Assembly: GCA_038746605.1 (NCBI GenBank) | Contig: JBCDKM010000004.1 | Span: 62,001 to 126,000, forward strand | Direction: 5' to 3' | DNA: 64,000 nt | DNA from: Rubricoccus sp038746605 | Lineage (GTDB): Bacteria; Bacteroidota; Rhodothermia; Rhodothermales; Rubricoccaceae | Shown: positions 16,090 to 25,431 of the stretch, one piece after another | Layout of the letters: each line of letters opens with the position of its first letter | How positions within the stretch are numbered: position 1 is the stretch's first letter | Made by a program: the position numbers and the translations under genes | The notes under the pieces: generated by a model | What the model was told of the DNA's origin: nothing | The model's database searches: none | Seen by the model: only the letters and a program-made list of their open reading frames with translations

Positions 16090-17607
16090 ATGTATCCCTT
16101 CACTGGCTGGCGCATCCTTTCGTCGATCCTCCTGCTCGTACTCGTTCTTACGGGTTGCGGCACATCCAATCTCAACCTCGTCTCTGGCAGCGACCAGCGC
16201 GGCGCGTACTCCTGGGCCGAACAGGTCGAACTTGGAACCCAAGCGGACCCGCAGATCATTGCGCAGTATGGACTTCTGGACGATCCCGAGGTCGCAAGCT
16301 ATGTGGATCGGATTGGACAGGATGTGCTCCAGAGCGCCTTCGCCGCTATTCAAGCCTCCATTGACGCGGGAGAGGTACAGATCGACGCTGCCACGTTCGA
16401 AGAGGTTCGGCGGACTCCTTTCTACTTCCGCGTGCTCGACACTCCGATGGTCAACGCCTTCGCCCTGCCGGGAGGATACACCTACTACACTCGCGGCATC
16501 CTCACGCACTTTGACAATGAAGCTCAGCTCGCGATGGTGATCGGTCACGAACTCGGTCACGTTCTGGCACAGCATTCCTCGCGACGAGCGTTCGAGACCC
16601 AGCGGAACCAGTTCGGTCTGCTCGGGGCAGCCATCGCGGGGACGCTGATTGGCGGCGACGGCGTGGGGCAGAACATTCTGGAGGTTGGCAGCACTGGCCT
16701 TCAACTCCTCGCCCTCGGTTACAGCCGCGAGGCGGAGCGCGAGGCGGACCGTGCGGGCGTCGCCTACTCCGAGTTCGCCGATTACGACGCCGCCGAGTCT
16801 GCCAGATTCTTCGACGTGCTCCAGAGGATGCAGGCAGCCGCTGGTGGTGCGCCCCCGACGTTCCTCTCGACTCACCCTGACCCCGTTGAGCGAGAGCAAA
16901 CCATCCGCCAACTCGCCACTCTGTACAACGGCACACGCGTCAACGCTGGGCCCTACCTAGATGCGGTTGATGGCCTCGTCCTCGGAGAAAATCCGCGCGA
17001 GGGGTTTGCGGAGAACGGTGTGTTCTATCAGCCGGAGCTAGCGTTTCAGTTCGACATCCCGCGAGGCTGGCGGGTCAACAACACACGACAGGCCGTCATT
17101 TTGGGAGAACCGAACGGTAACGCTTCCTTCCAGTTCACCTTCGCGGGGCAATCGAGCGCGTCCGCTGCTGCTCGCGAACTCAGTAGCCAGCAGGGCGTGA
17201 CCGTCACAGGCCAGCAGAACCTCTCAGCGAATGGAAACCCGGGTGTACTGGTGGAGGGGCAGGCCGCTCAACAGGGCGGATCGTTGGCCTTCCTCGCGGG
17301 GTTCGTTGAGTACGGCGGCAATGTGTATCAGATGCTGGGGATCTCAAGGCCGGAGACGTACAACACCTACGGTCGCGAGTTCAGTCAAGTGATCCAGAGC
17401 TTCGCGCGGCTCACGGACCGGCGTCTTCTCAATCGTCAGCCTGTCCGCCTTGACGTGGTGGAGGTCACTCGCACCGCACCGTTCTCCAGCTTTCTCGCGG
17501 GGCGCCCCGAGGTGCCTGGGATGGATGCGAACGACCTCGCCATTCTGAACCAAGTGGAACTGAACGACACTATTCGGGCGGGGACGCTATTGAAGCTTCC
17601 GCGCTGA
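16090..17607 (+). CDS. M48 family metalloprotease, lipoprotein, with C-terminal LysM-like region
   Basis: 505 residues. A lipoprotein signal ends in LVLVLTGCGTS (lipobox LTGC). The zinc motif HELGH is in VIGHELGHVLAQHSSR near residue 153, and the third ligand region is REAEREADRAGVAY. The N-terminal half resembles BepA/LoiP-type M48 proteases that maintain outer-membrane protein assembly. The C-terminal ~60 residues (DANDLAILNQVELNDTIRAG, then LLKLPR) resemble a LysM-type wall-binding segment. It lies 14 bp after recF and is probably cotranscribed. A hairpin terminator follows. Confidence 0.92.
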   Translation: MYPFTGWRILSSILLLVLVLTGCGTSNLNLVSGSDQRGAYSWAEQVELGTQADPQIIAQYGLLDDPEVASYVDRIGQDVLQSAFAAIQASIDAGEVQIDAATFEEVRRTPFYFRVLDTPMVNAFALPGGYTYYTRGILTHFDNEAQLAMVIGHELGHVLAQHSSRRAFETQRNQFGLLGAAIAGTLIGGDGVGQNILEVGSTGLQLLALGYSREAEREADRAGVAYSEFADYDAAESARFFDVLQRMQAAAGGAPPTFLSTHPDPVEREQTIRQLATLYNGTRVNAGPYLDAVDGLVLGENPREGFAENGVFYQPELAFQFDIPRGWRVNNTRQAVILGEPNGNASFQFTFAGQSSASAAARELSSQQGVTVTGQQNLSANGNPGVLVEGQAAQQGGSLAFLAGFVEYGGNVYQMLGISRPETYNTYGREFSQVIQSFARLTDRRLLNRQPVRLDVVEVTRTAPFSSFLAGRPEVPGMDANDLAILNQVELNDTIRAGTLLKLPR

Positions 17608-17628
17608 GCCCTTCCTTTCACCCGTTTT

Positions 17629-17667
17629 GCGCCCGCTGGTGATCTCCGCCAGCGGGCGCGTTGTTTC
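17629..17667 (+). terminator. Hairpin terminator after the M48 gene
   Basis: Stem GCGCCCGCTGG (17629-17639) and CCAGCGGGCGC (17649-17659) with a 9-nt loop, then GTTGTTT. The T-rich tail is interrupted and merges into the parS-like site. It separates convergent genes. Confidence 0.7.
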
Positions 17668-17677
17668 ATGTGAAACG
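17662..17677. other. parS-like site 1 (ParB binding)
   Basis: Core GTTTCATGTGAAAC differs by one base from the classical palindromic parS core GTTTCACGTGAAAC. An identical core lies 502 bp away. Confidence 0.7.
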
Positions 17678-17691
17678 GCGACAATCGCCGA

Positions 17692-18105
17692 TCACTCACC
17701 AGAGGGCGGGATCACGACGGCCTCGCCCCCCACGCACATCTTCCCGCCGACGTAGCAGTAGAGTCGGATCTTGACGTGCTGATGACGCTCTAGCTTCTCG
17801 GCCACCTTTACCTCAACGGTGACTTCTGAACCGACCGGGACAGGCCGCAGAAACCGGGCGGAGAGCGAGACGGCGACCGAGCCGTCGCCGGGGAAGTCGC
17901 GGCCGAGTACCTTGGAGGCGAGCCCGAGGAGGAGGACGCCATGGACGACGTTCGCGCCGAAGCGGCTGGCCTCGCCCACCTCGGGGTCAACGTGGATCGG
18001 GTTGTCGTCGCCGGTCACGTCAGCGAAGGCGTGTACGTCCGCCATCGTGACGGTGCGCGAGAAGGTGTGCGTGTCGCCGACGGAGATGGAGTCGTAGGTG
18101 TGCAT
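17692..18105 (-). CDS. MaoC-like dehydratase (hot-dog fold, (R)-specific enoyl-CoA hydratase type)
   Basis: 137 residues from ATG at 18105 (a longer reading upstream is not credible). FADVTGDDNPIHVD, with the catalytic Asp and His of the MaoC hydratase motif, is followed by RFGANVVHGVLLLGLASKV and FLRPVPVGSEVTVEV, the normal order for single-domain MaoC proteins. These hydrate trans-2-enoyl-CoA to (R)-3-hydroxyacyl-CoA or act in related acyl-CoA steps. The gene is monocistronic and flanked on both sides by identical parS-like sites. Confidence 0.92.
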   Translation of the reverse strand: MHTYDSISVGDTHTFSRTVTMADVHAFADVTGDDNPIHVDPEVGEASRFGANVVHGVLLLGLASKVLGRDFPGDGSVAVSLSARFLRPVPVGSEVTVEVKVAEKLERHQHVKIRLYCYVGGKMCVGGEAVVIPPSGE

Positions 18106-18163
18106 CGGGGGAGGGGAGAGAGGACGCTGAAGATCGCACGAAGCTCTCGGCAGGCGAGGGGAT

Positions 18164-18179
18164 TGTTTCATGTGAAACG
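18164..18179. other. parS-like site 2 (ParB binding)
   Basis: Same 14-bp core GTTTCATGTGAAAC as site 1, in the divergent region between the MaoC and MMPL transporter genes. Confidence 0.7.
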
Positions 18180-18232
18180 CCGCCGCGAGAGGGAAGGGGA
18201 GCGGTACCCTTGCGGCGCAGATCCGTCCGACC

Positions 18233-20851
18233 GTGCTCTTCCAGGCGCTACGTCCTCTTATCCGCTTCGTCACCCGCCACCCGTTGCTGGTGGTGGCCGT
18301 CGCTGTCGCCCTCACCGGGCTCGCGGTGATACAGGCCCGGACGCTGAGTGTCAACGCGGACCTCTCACAGCTCCTCCCCGAGGAGTACGACAGCGTCCGC
18401 GCCCTGAACCGATTGCGTGACGCTGTCGGGGCTGAGAGCACGCTCGACGTCGCCATCGCGAGCCCATCGTTCGACGCCAACAAAGCGTTTGCCGAGGCGC
18501 TCATCCCGCACGCCCTCGCGCTCCGCCAGCCCGATGGTACGCCGGTGTTCACGCGGGTCGACTTCCAGCGAGACGTTGGGTTCGTGGAGCGCAACGCGCT
18601 TTACTTCGCGACCGACGAGGAGATCGACCGACTGGAAGGCTTCCTCCGCCAACAGGCCCGCGAGGTGCGCGCCGACAACGATCCGCTCCGGGTCGATCTC
18701 TTGCAAGCGGACCCGGACAGCGCACAAGAAGCTCGTGCTCGTGAGGTGCAGCGTCTCCGCTCGGATCTCGCCTCTCTCAACCTCGGCGAGTTCCTCCTGA
18801 GCCCGGATTCGACCGTCCTAGCGGTCCGCCTGTACCCATCGGGCTCCCAGGCTGACATCGGCTACGTGGGGCAGACGTACGACGCGATGGACAGCCTCGT
18901 CGTCGCGATGCAGCCAGTGGCGTTCCACGAGGAGATGGTCGTGACGAACGCCGGAAGGCTGCTGCGTCAAGCCGTCGAGGTTCAGGCAATCACCGAGGAC
19001 GTAAGCCGGTCGTTCGGAGGTGGCGTGCTGGCCGTGCTCCTCACAGTGGTGCTCTACTTCCTGTACAAGACGACGCAGACACGGACTGGCGGTCGGTTCG
19101 TGGTGAGTGTCCTCGCGAAAGAGGTGCTCCGAACTCCCGTCACTGCGCTTCTCCTCGCGACGCCCTTACTGATGGCGCTCTCCTGGGCAGGCGCCGTAGC
19201 AGCGCTGGCGTTCGGAACGCTCAACCTGATGACGAGCACCCTCGGCCTCGTGCTCTTCGGCCTCGGGATCGACTACGGGATCCACTTCTACGCGCGCTAC
19301 ACGGAGGAGCGCCGCACGGGCCGCGACGTTGCCGAGGCGGCGGAGGAAACCTTCGCCAGCACCGGCCAGGCTGTCGCCGTTTCCGCTATGACCACGGCGT
19401 CGGCGCTGTTCGTCCTCCAGATCGCGGACTTCCGTGGGTTCTCGGAGTTCGGCCTCATCGGCGGCGCGGGGATTGTGTTCGCGCTTCTCGCGATGCTGCT
19501 CGTGCTGCCCGCGCTGCTGACGCTCGCGGAGCGGTTTGGCCTGCTCAACCTCACGACGCGTGGCGAGGCGTCTGCGTACGAGCCCGACACTCGGTTTCCG
19601 TTCTCGCGAACCATTCTGGGCGTCTGCCTCGTGCTGATCGGTGTGGCGATCTATGTGCTGCCGCAGGTCCGCTTCGAGTACGACTTTTCGAAGCTCTCGC
19701 CCAGTTACCCGGAGTACGACACCCGCGCCGCTGCCGTCGCCCCCGTCTTCTCGACTGGCGGTCGGAGCAATCCAGCCTACATCCTCGTGGAGGATGCGAG
19801 CGAGGTACGCGCTGTGCAAGATGCACTGGAGGATCTCGCCACACGCGACTCGCTGATTCTCGCGGTCGAGAGCCTCCAGGAGCGGCTACCCACCCGAGAC
19901 GCGGGCGTCGATGCCAAACTGGCTCGCCTCGGCGAACTCCGCGTGGTACTGGACGACCCGTTCCTCGCAGCGGATACCACGGGTCAAGTAGCCCGGCTCC
20001 GTCGTGCGGCATCCGCCCGGGTGGGCATTCCGCTCGACTCTGTGCCGGAGTTTCTCACGAGGCCCTTCACCTCCAAGACCGGCGAGATCGGCAACTTCGT
20101 GATCGTCTTCCCGAGCGGGTCTCTCAGCGATGGGCTTCTCTCGCTTCGGTTCGCTGAACTGGTGGGCGAAGTCCGCACCGACGAGGGCGAGACGTACTAC
20201 GCCGCCAGCACTCAGCTCGTGGCGGCCGACATGCTGCGATTGATGCAGGAAGAGAGTCCGCGAATGGTCGCGATCACCTTCGCGCTCGTCTTCGTATTCG
20301 TCTGGCTCACGTTCCGGTCACTGAAATGGACTCTCGTTGCGGTCGCGCCGCTCACGGTGGGTCTGCTCTGGATGCTGGGCACGATGGTCACGGTCGGCGT
20401 GACGCTGACGTTTTACAACCTCGTGGTCCTGCCGACCGTGCTGGGGATCGGCAATGACGGCGGCGTCCATGTGGCTCACCGATACCGCGAAGAAGGGAAA
20501 GGCTCCATCCGCCGTGTGCTCCGCTCCACCGGAGAGCACGTCACAATGGGCGCACTCACCAACCTGATCGGCTTCGGCGGACTGCTTCTTTCGGCACACC
20601 CCGGGCTTCGAAGCATCGGCCTCCTCGCGGTGGTCGGAATCGGCGCGACGATGGCGGCGACTCTCGTCTTCTTTCCAGCGTTGCTCCAGGTTCTGGAAGA
20701 CATGCGTTGGCTGGAGCCCCGGAAGCGGCGCCGACGGCGCTACGAGCTACCGGAGTTTCGCATCCGTCGCCCCAGCTTCCGTCTCCGGTTTCGTCCCGAG
20801 GCAGGCGGGGTGACAACAGAGCCGCCGCGCGAAGACACCCCGTCAGGTTGA
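18233..20851 (+). CDS. MMPL/RND family transporter
   Basis: 872 residues, GTG start. One N-terminal membrane helix is followed by a large exported loop (DLSQLLPEEYDSVRALN onwards), then five further helices, and the pattern is repeated in the second half: the two-fold pseudo-symmetry of MMPL/RND exporters (12 helices). FGLGIDYGIHFYARYTEERR and GNDGGVHVAHRYREEGKGS are the paired helix-4 type motifs carrying the conserved acidic residues. The C-terminal tail is basic and cytoplasmic. The closest functional class is the HpnN/MmpL lipid exporters; the cargo is unknown. Confidence 0.9.
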   Translation: MLFQALRPLIRFVTRHPLLVVAVAVALTGLAVIQARTLSVNADLSQLLPEEYDSVRALNRLRDAVGAESTLDVAIASPSFDANKAFAEALIPHALALRQPDGTPVFTRVDFQRDVGFVERNALYFATDEEIDRLEGFLRQQAREVRADNDPLRVDLLQADPDSAQEARAREVQRLRSDLASLNLGEFLLSPDSTVLAVRLYPSGSQADIGYVGQTYDAMDSLVVAMQPVAFHEEMVVTNAGRLLRQAVEVQAITEDVSRSFGGGVLAVLLTVVLYFLYKTTQTRTGGRFVVSVLAKEVLRTPVTALLLATPLLMALSWAGAVAALAFGTLNLMTSTLGLVLFGLGIDYGIHFYARYTEERRTGRDVAEAAEETFASTGQAVAVSAMTTASALFVLQIADFRGFSEFGLIGGAGIVFALLAMLLVLPALLTLAERFGLLNLTTRGEASAYEPDTRFPFSRTILGVCLVLIGVAIYVLPQVRFEYDFSKLSPSYPEYDTRAAAVAPVFSTGGRSNPAYILVEDASEVRAVQDALEDLATRDSLILAVESLQERLPTRDAGVDAKLARLGELRVVLDDPFLAADTTGQVARLRRAASARVGIPLDSVPEFLTRPFTSKTGEIGNFVIVFPSGSLSDGLLSLRFAELVGEVRTDEGETYYAASTQLVAADMLRLMQEESPRMVAITFALVFVFVWLTFRSLKWTLVAVAPLTVGLLWMLGTMVTVGVTLTFYNLVVLPTVLGIGNDGGVHVAHRYREEGKGSIRRVLRSTGEHVTMGALTNLIGFGGLLLSAHPGLRSIGLLAVVGIGATMAATLVFFPALLQVLEDMRWLEPRKRRRRRYELPEFRIRRPSFRLRFRPEAGGVTTEPPREDTPSG

Positions 20852-21006
20852 GCGTGCGCTCTTCTGTTCGCGATGTCCACTGAAGGGAACGCCAGGGTTC
20901 CGTTTCGTGGCGCCATCACGTCTACCAGTGCTCGAAGCGACGAAAACAAGAGTTGGCACGCTGCTTGGTGAAGGAACGGTCAACGCCTCTCCAATCCCGC
21001 GTTGCC

Positions 21007-21240
21007 ATGACTACCACGACTCGCCCGCCCGCTCACTCCTTCACGTATCTCCTCGCTCGCTACATCGCAGGAGCCGTGGAGCCTGATCAACTCGACGCAC
21101 TCTGCGACTTGATGGAGACCTCCAACGCGACGGGTGACGAGCGCCTCGCGTTCGCTCGCTATTTCCTCGACGCCAAGGACGAGGTGACGATGCCTAAAGC
21201 CCGCGAGTTCGCCGAGATCGCGGGCGCGGCGAGAGCCTAA
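21007..21240 (+). CDS. Hypothetical small protein
   Basis: 77 residues from ATG at 21007; an upstream in-frame start at 20953 would add unconserved-looking sequence. It is mostly helical (FTYLLARYIAGAVEPDQLDA, LAFARYFLDAKDEV), acidic, and has no cysteines or membrane segment. I recognise no family. It stands alone after the MMPL transporter gene. The following 140 bp shows nothing supportable. Confidence 0.55.
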   Translation: MTTTTRPPAHSFTYLLARYIAGAVEPDQLDALCDLMETSNATGDERLAFARYFLDAKDEVTMPKAREFAEIAGAARA

Positions 21241-21380
21241 CAGAGAAAGGCAAGCGGATCGAGCGCAGAGGTCCACTCGTCTGGAGCGCTCACCTTCAAT
21301 CGCTCAGTCCTCGATTTCGGGTTGCGCGCGAAAGCGAGCGAGGCCGGGCTTCACGCCAACGGGCAATCATAGCACGTGGG

Positions 21381-21533
21381 CTAAAAGTCCTCGTCGTCGA
21401 AGTCGTCCGCCTCGTCGTCTAGATCGTCGAAGTCGAGGTCGTCCTCGTCGAACTCGTCGGAGAAGTCGTCTTCCACGTCATCGAAGTCCTCGTCGTCGAA
21501 GGCGTCGCCAGCGAGGGAGAAGGGATCGGCCAT
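21381..21533 (-). CDS. Hypothetical highly acidic 50-residue protein
   Basis: From ATG at 21533: MADPFSLAGDAFDDEDFDD, then almost only Asp, Glu and Phe in a (D/E)DFDD-type low-complexity run to the stop. More than half of the residues are acidic. It is divergent from another acidic protein gene at 21688. Similar short acidic tails exist on RNA polymerase delta-like and histone-like proteins, but no function is assigned. Confidence 0.5.
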   Translation of the reverse strand: MADPFSLAGDAFDDEDFDDVEDDFSDEFDEDDLDFDDLDDEADDFDDEDF

Positions 21534-21687
21534 GGGGCGGATAGCAGGCAGAAGGAGCCGAAATCTAGGGCCCTCCGCCAAATGGGCAAGCGCTGCTAGC
21601 AGGGTGAATCGTGGGGGAAAGCAGGCGCGAGGCCGGAAGGAGCCGGGGGCATCGCGCGTACCTTCGCGTCCCAAATCCTGCACGACC

Positions 21688-22149
21688 ATGTTTGACGACC
21701 GCAGCGCGTATCCGCACCCCGACGAGTTCAAGGTGGTGCGTCCCACCTACAGCGACCAAGAGATCCTAGACGAGGAGGGCAACCCCATCGAGACCGACGT
21801 GCCCGAGGCCGAGGGTGACGAGATCGTGGCCTCCATCGTGATTGAGGCGCACCGCGTGGTGGGCCGCAGTGTGACGCGCCCTGGTGCCCGTCGCGCAGCG
21901 CTCTACGAGGCGGCCAAGACGTATCGCAACTACCACCCGAGCTTCCGCATTGGGAGCCCATTCCCGGACGAGTTCGAGGACGCCGAGGGCACGAAGTGGA
22001 CGCGAGTTCCGACCTCGAAGCGCCAGAAGCTGGGCGACTACACCTTCCTGCTGGATGGCGAGGACGAGGAGGACTCCGCCGACATCGAGCAGATGCTCGC
22101 CTGGGACGTCCGTCCCGAGCCCGTCTACGACGAGGAGGACGAAGACTAA
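21688..22149 (+). CDS. Hypothetical acidic protein
   Basis: 153 residues from ATG at 21688 (MFDDRSAYPHPDEFKVVRPT). A central segment with VTRPGARRAALYEAAKTYRN and FRIGSPFPDEFED may form a small domain, and the ends are Asp/Glu-rich (EDEEDSADIEQ, VYDEEDED). No recognised family, signal peptide or cysteine. It is followed 24 bp later by a strong intrinsic terminator, so this is a separate transcription unit. Confidence 0.7.
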   Translation: MFDDRSAYPHPDEFKVVRPTYSDQEILDEEGNPIETDVPEAEGDEIVASIVIEAHRVVGRSVTRPGARRAALYEAAKTYRNYHPSFRIGSPFPDEFEDAEGTKWTRVPTSKRQKLGDYTFLLDGEDEEDSADIEQMLAWDVRPEPVYDEEDED

Positions 22150-22172
22150 CCCTGGCCTCACGCCCCGACCCC

Positions 22173-22204
22173 ACGCCGCGTCCGATCTTGGACGCGGCGT
22201 TTTT
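22173..22204 (+). terminator. Rho-independent terminator
   Basis: Perfect 11-bp stem ACGCCGCGTCC / GGACGCGGCGT with a 6-nt loop GATCTT, followed by TTTT. Confidence 0.92.
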
Positions 22205-22224
22205 CGTTCTGGCCTCTCCCCACT

Positions 22225-23613
22225 ATGTCCCGTTTTCTCCTTCTCGCGCTGCTCCTCTCCACCTCGGGCATCGCCTCGGCGCAGTCCGACCCCAACGGCA
22301 TCCTCCGCTCCGGCCCCATGCTCGCCGACGTGACCCAGCGAGGCGGGACGGTCTGGGTTCAGACCGACGAGGGCTTCTCGACCGTTGAGGTCACAGCATT
22401 CGCCGGGGGCCAGCCGGTCGTAGCTCGGGCGGTGGAAGCAAACGAAGACGGGACCGCCAGCGTGGTGCTCTTCGGCCTGGAGCCGGGCACGACGTACACC
22501 TACACCGTGACCGTGGACAGCGAGGTCGTCGAGACGGCGTATCCGCTGGAGATGACCACGCAAGAGCTCTGGCAGTGGCGCATGGACCCGCCGGATATCA
22601 CCATCGCCATCGGCTCCTGCTACTACGGCAACGATCCGGCGTATGACCGGCCCGACCGCTGGTACGCGGAGGAGTTGACCTACACGCGGGGTTATGGCGG
22701 CTCCACGGAGATCTTCGAGACCATCCGCGCGATGAGCCCGGACGCGATGATCTGGCTCGGGGATAACGTCTACCTCCGCGAGGTGGATTGGTGGAGCCCC
22801 GAGGGCATCGACTACCGCTACGCCCACGCGCGCGAGGAAACCAACCTCCAGCCGCTCCTCGCGAGCACCGTTCACTACGCCACCTGGGATGATCACGACT
22901 ACGGCCCCAACGACTCCGACCGGTCGTACGTGCACAAAGAGGCGGCACTGGAGACCTTCGCGCGGTTCTGGCCCAACCCCACCTATGGGATGCCGGGCGT
23001 CCCCGGCGTGTTCACTCAGTTCCAGATCGCCGACGCCGAGTTCTTCCTCCTGGATGACCGCTGGTATCGCGCACCCAACGGGACACCGCCTAGCGACCGC
23101 GTCTACTGGGGCGAGAAGCAGCTTCAATGGCTCCTCGACGCCCTAACCTTCAGCGACGCGCCGTTCAAGGTCGTCGCCAACGGTGGGCAGATGCTCAATC
23201 CAGTGCAGGTGTTCGAGAACGTCTCGGCCCTCGCACCGCACGAGCGCACCACCTTGCTGGAGCAGATCGAGGCGCGCGGAATCGAGGGTGTCGTGTTTCT
23301 CTCCGGCGACCGTCATCACAGCGAGTTAATCCAGATCGACCGGGCGGGGACGTACCCGTTGCTGGAGTACACCTCCAGCCCGCTCACGGCAGGTGCTTCC
23401 ACGTTCGCCACGCGCGAGGACTCGCCGGAGTACAACAACCCGGCCCGCGTGGACGGCACGCTGGTGGCGGGCGAGCGCAACTTCGGGACGCTCTCCTTCA
23501 CCGGCCCGCGCAACGACCGCACGCTCACGATGCGGGCCTACGACGCAGAGGGCGCGATGCTCTGGGAGCACGCCGTCTCGCAGTCCGATCTCCGCACGCC
23601 GAGCGACGACTGA
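22225..23613 (+). CDS. PhoD-like alkaline phosphatase D family protein, secreted
   Basis: 462 residues with signal peptide MSRFLLLALLLSTSGIASAQ. An N-terminal Fn3-like domain (SGPMLADVTQRGGTVWVQTD to about residue 110) precedes a metallophosphatase domain with IAIGSCYYGND, MIWLGDNVYLREVDW, YATWDDHDYGPNDSD and VFLSGDRHHSELIQI. These are the usual metal-ligand blocks of PhoD/DUF7800-type enzymes. It probably hydrolyses phosphodiesters or monoesters in the periplasm or outside the cell. It is downstream of a terminator, so it has its own promoter. The last residues show no clear T9SS tail. Confidence 0.9.
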   Translation: MSRFLLLALLLSTSGIASAQSDPNGILRSGPMLADVTQRGGTVWVQTDEGFSTVEVTAFAGGQPVVARAVEANEDGTASVVLFGLEPGTTYTYTVTVDSEVVETAYPLEMTTQELWQWRMDPPDITIAIGSCYYGNDPAYDRPDRWYAEELTYTRGYGGSTEIFETIRAMSPDAMIWLGDNVYLREVDWWSPEGIDYRYAHAREETNLQPLLASTVHYATWDDHDYGPNDSDRSYVHKEAALETFARFWPNPTYGMPGVPGVFTQFQIADAEFFLLDDRWYRAPNGTPPSDRVYWGEKQLQWLLDALTFSDAPFKVVANGGQMLNPVQVFENVSALAPHERTTLLEQIEARGIEGVVFLSGDRHHSELIQIDRAGTYPLLEYTSSPLTAGASTFATREDSPEYNNPARVDGTLVAGERNFGTLSFTGPRNDRTLTMRAYDAEGAMLWEHAVSQSDLRTPSDD

Positions 23614-23714
23614 CACACCCCGTCCTGCCGTTCCGGTACGGCGCCGTCTGACCAACGGACCCGTCGTCTTCCGTTCCCGCACCGATCGCCTCACGATGGA
23701 GAGCGCGGTACTGT

Positions 23715-23749
23715 CCGCCTCGATGCCTGCGGCGTGGAAGCCGAGGCGG
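23715..23749. repeat. Short GC palindrome (family P), split form
   Basis: CCGCCTCG and CGAGGCGG arms with a 19-nt centre. It is the only notable item in the 303-bp gap 23614-23916. Confidence 0.7.
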
Positions 23750-23916
23750 GCGGGGAGAGTCGTAAGAAAAGGTTTTCTTGGGGCCTCCGCGCCCTATCTT
23801 CTCTTTGCCTCGCGCTCTCCCGCCTCTGGGGCGAAATCGCCCTAGCCGATGCTCACAATGCATCGCAGGCGTCTCGCGCGGGGCGATTCTCCGCCGACTG
23901 ATCTGCCTGGAGACCG

Positions 23917-25314
23917 ATGACTCTCAAGCCCCATCTGCTCGTCGCCCTCATGACCATGCTCGGTGCTCTCGCGGCCTGCACTCCTGATGATACCGCCTCG
24001 GTGCTGCCCACCGGCACCTCCGCGGACACCGAACTCACGTACGCTGACTCCGTCGTCTGGGCCGTCAACGTAGGCGGCGAGGCGTTCCAGGGCGTCGACG
24101 GTGTGGCGTACCTCGCCGACGAAGGGATCGAGGGCGGCACCATCGGGGAGATTGACACCATCCTGGGTAGCCAGGACGGCGACCTCTACAAGACGTTTCG
24201 CGCGGGCGACATCGCGGTCCGCACGCCGCTCCCGGAGGGACGCTACGATGTGACCTTCCACTTCGCGGAGCCCGAGGACCTACCGACGGGCAGCCGCGTG
24301 TTCCGCGTGATGGCGGGAGGCGAGGTCGTCATCGACACGCTGGACGTGCGCCTCGCCCGAGACGGCAAGCATCACTCGGCGCTTACTCGGACGGTGGCCG
24401 GCATCGAGGCCACGGACGGCCAGTTGGAGATCGACTTCGATCCCATCGTGGGCGAGCCAATCCTGAACGCCATCGTGGTCCGCCAGAAAGTGGAGGACAC
24501 GCGCGGCTGGCAGCTCGCGTGGGAGGACACCTTCGACGTAGACGGAGCTCCAGACTCCTCCCGCTGGTCCTACAACATCTGGCCCGCGCGAAAGGTCAAC
24601 GATGAGGACCAGGCCTACACAGATCGTCCGAAGAACGTCCGTGTGGAGGACGGTCGGCTCGTCATTGAGGCGCACAAGGAGGAGTACGACAATGCCGAGT
24701 ACACGTCCGGCCGTATCCACACGGAAGGAAAGGGAGACTTGCTGTATGGCCGTGTCGAGGTCAGTGCGAGGCTTCCGGCGGGGCAGGGCACATGGGCCGC
24801 AGCCTGGATGCTACCAACCGATCCGTACCGCTACGCGACGACCTGCGAGGCTCCAGAGGAGTGGCAGGGCAGCCCCACGTGTGACGCGTGGCCCAACTCT
24901 GGCGAGATCGACATCCTAGAGCACGTGGGCTACGACATGAACAACGTCCACGGCACAGTCCACAACAAGGCGTACTACTGGATCAACTGGGAACAGCGGA
25001 AGGGCAGCATCGAGACCGTCGATGCCGAGGAGGGTTTCCACGTCTACGCGCTGGAGTGGACCCCCGAGCGGATCGACATGTTTTTCGATGGGACGCGCTA
25101 CTTCACCTACGTCAACGAGGGGACGGGCTGGCGCGCGTGGCCCTATGATCACCCGTACAACCTCATCCTGAACCTCGCGATTGGCGGCGCGTGGGGCCGG
25201 GCGGGCGGGCCCATCGATGATTCCATGTTCCCTGTGCGGATGGAGGTGGACTACGTGCGGGTGTACGAGATGCCGGGGGCGCCATCGGAGAACCTAGCCA
25301 GCGTGGACGACTGA
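23917..25314 (+). CDS. Glycoside hydrolase family 16 (laminarinase-like) lipoprotein with N-terminal malectin domain
   Basis: 465 residues. The signal ends at a lipobox, GALAAC. Residues ~45-190 form a malectin-like carbohydrate-binding domain (WAVNVGGEAFQGVDGVAYLA, YDVTFHFAEPEDL, NAIVVRQ). The GH16 catalytic domain follows with the ExDxxE motif in NSGEIDILEHVGYD near residue 330, plus GKGDLLYGRVEVSARLPAG and LILNLAIGGAWGR. These enzymes cleave beta-1,3 or mixed-link glucans. Surface attachment as a lipoprotein fits polysaccharide use alongside the GH13 lipoprotein nearby, though no SusC/SusD pair is present. Confidence 0.94.
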   Translation: MTLKPHLLVALMTMLGALAACTPDDTASVLPTGTSADTELTYADSVVWAVNVGGEAFQGVDGVAYLADEGIEGGTIGEIDTILGSQDGDLYKTFRAGDIAVRTPLPEGRYDVTFHFAEPEDLPTGSRVFRVMAGGEVVIDTLDVRLARDGKHHSALTRTVAGIEATDGQLEIDFDPIVGEPILNAIVVRQKVEDTRGWQLAWEDTFDVDGAPDSSRWSYNIWPARKVNDEDQAYTDRPKNVRVEDGRLVIEAHKEEYDNAEYTSGRIHTEGKGDLLYGRVEVSARLPAGQGTWAAAWMLPTDPYRYATTCEAPEEWQGSPTCDAWPNSGEIDILEHVGYDMNNVHGTVHNKAYYWINWEQRKGSIETVDAEEGFHVYALEWTPERIDMFFDGTRYFTYVNEGTGWRAWPYDHPYNLILNLAIGGAWGRAGGPIDDSMFPVRMEVDYVRVYEMPGAPSENLASVDD

Positions 25315-25333
25315 TCGGCCTCTCCCGTGTGGG

Positions 25334-25356
25334 CGCCGAGGCGGCCCGCCTCGCGG
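25334..25356. repeat. Short GC palindrome (family P), inverted-centre form
   Basis: CCGAGGCGG-C-CCGCCTCG: the arms are in the opposite order to the usual unit. It lies just after the GH16 stop. Confidence 0.7.
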
Positions 25357-25431
25357 AAGGAATAGCGAGAGTCGTTGATCTTGACCCAGCGGCCTGGCGC
25401 GTCGTAGTTGTCCCGAACCTCACCGCGCGCC

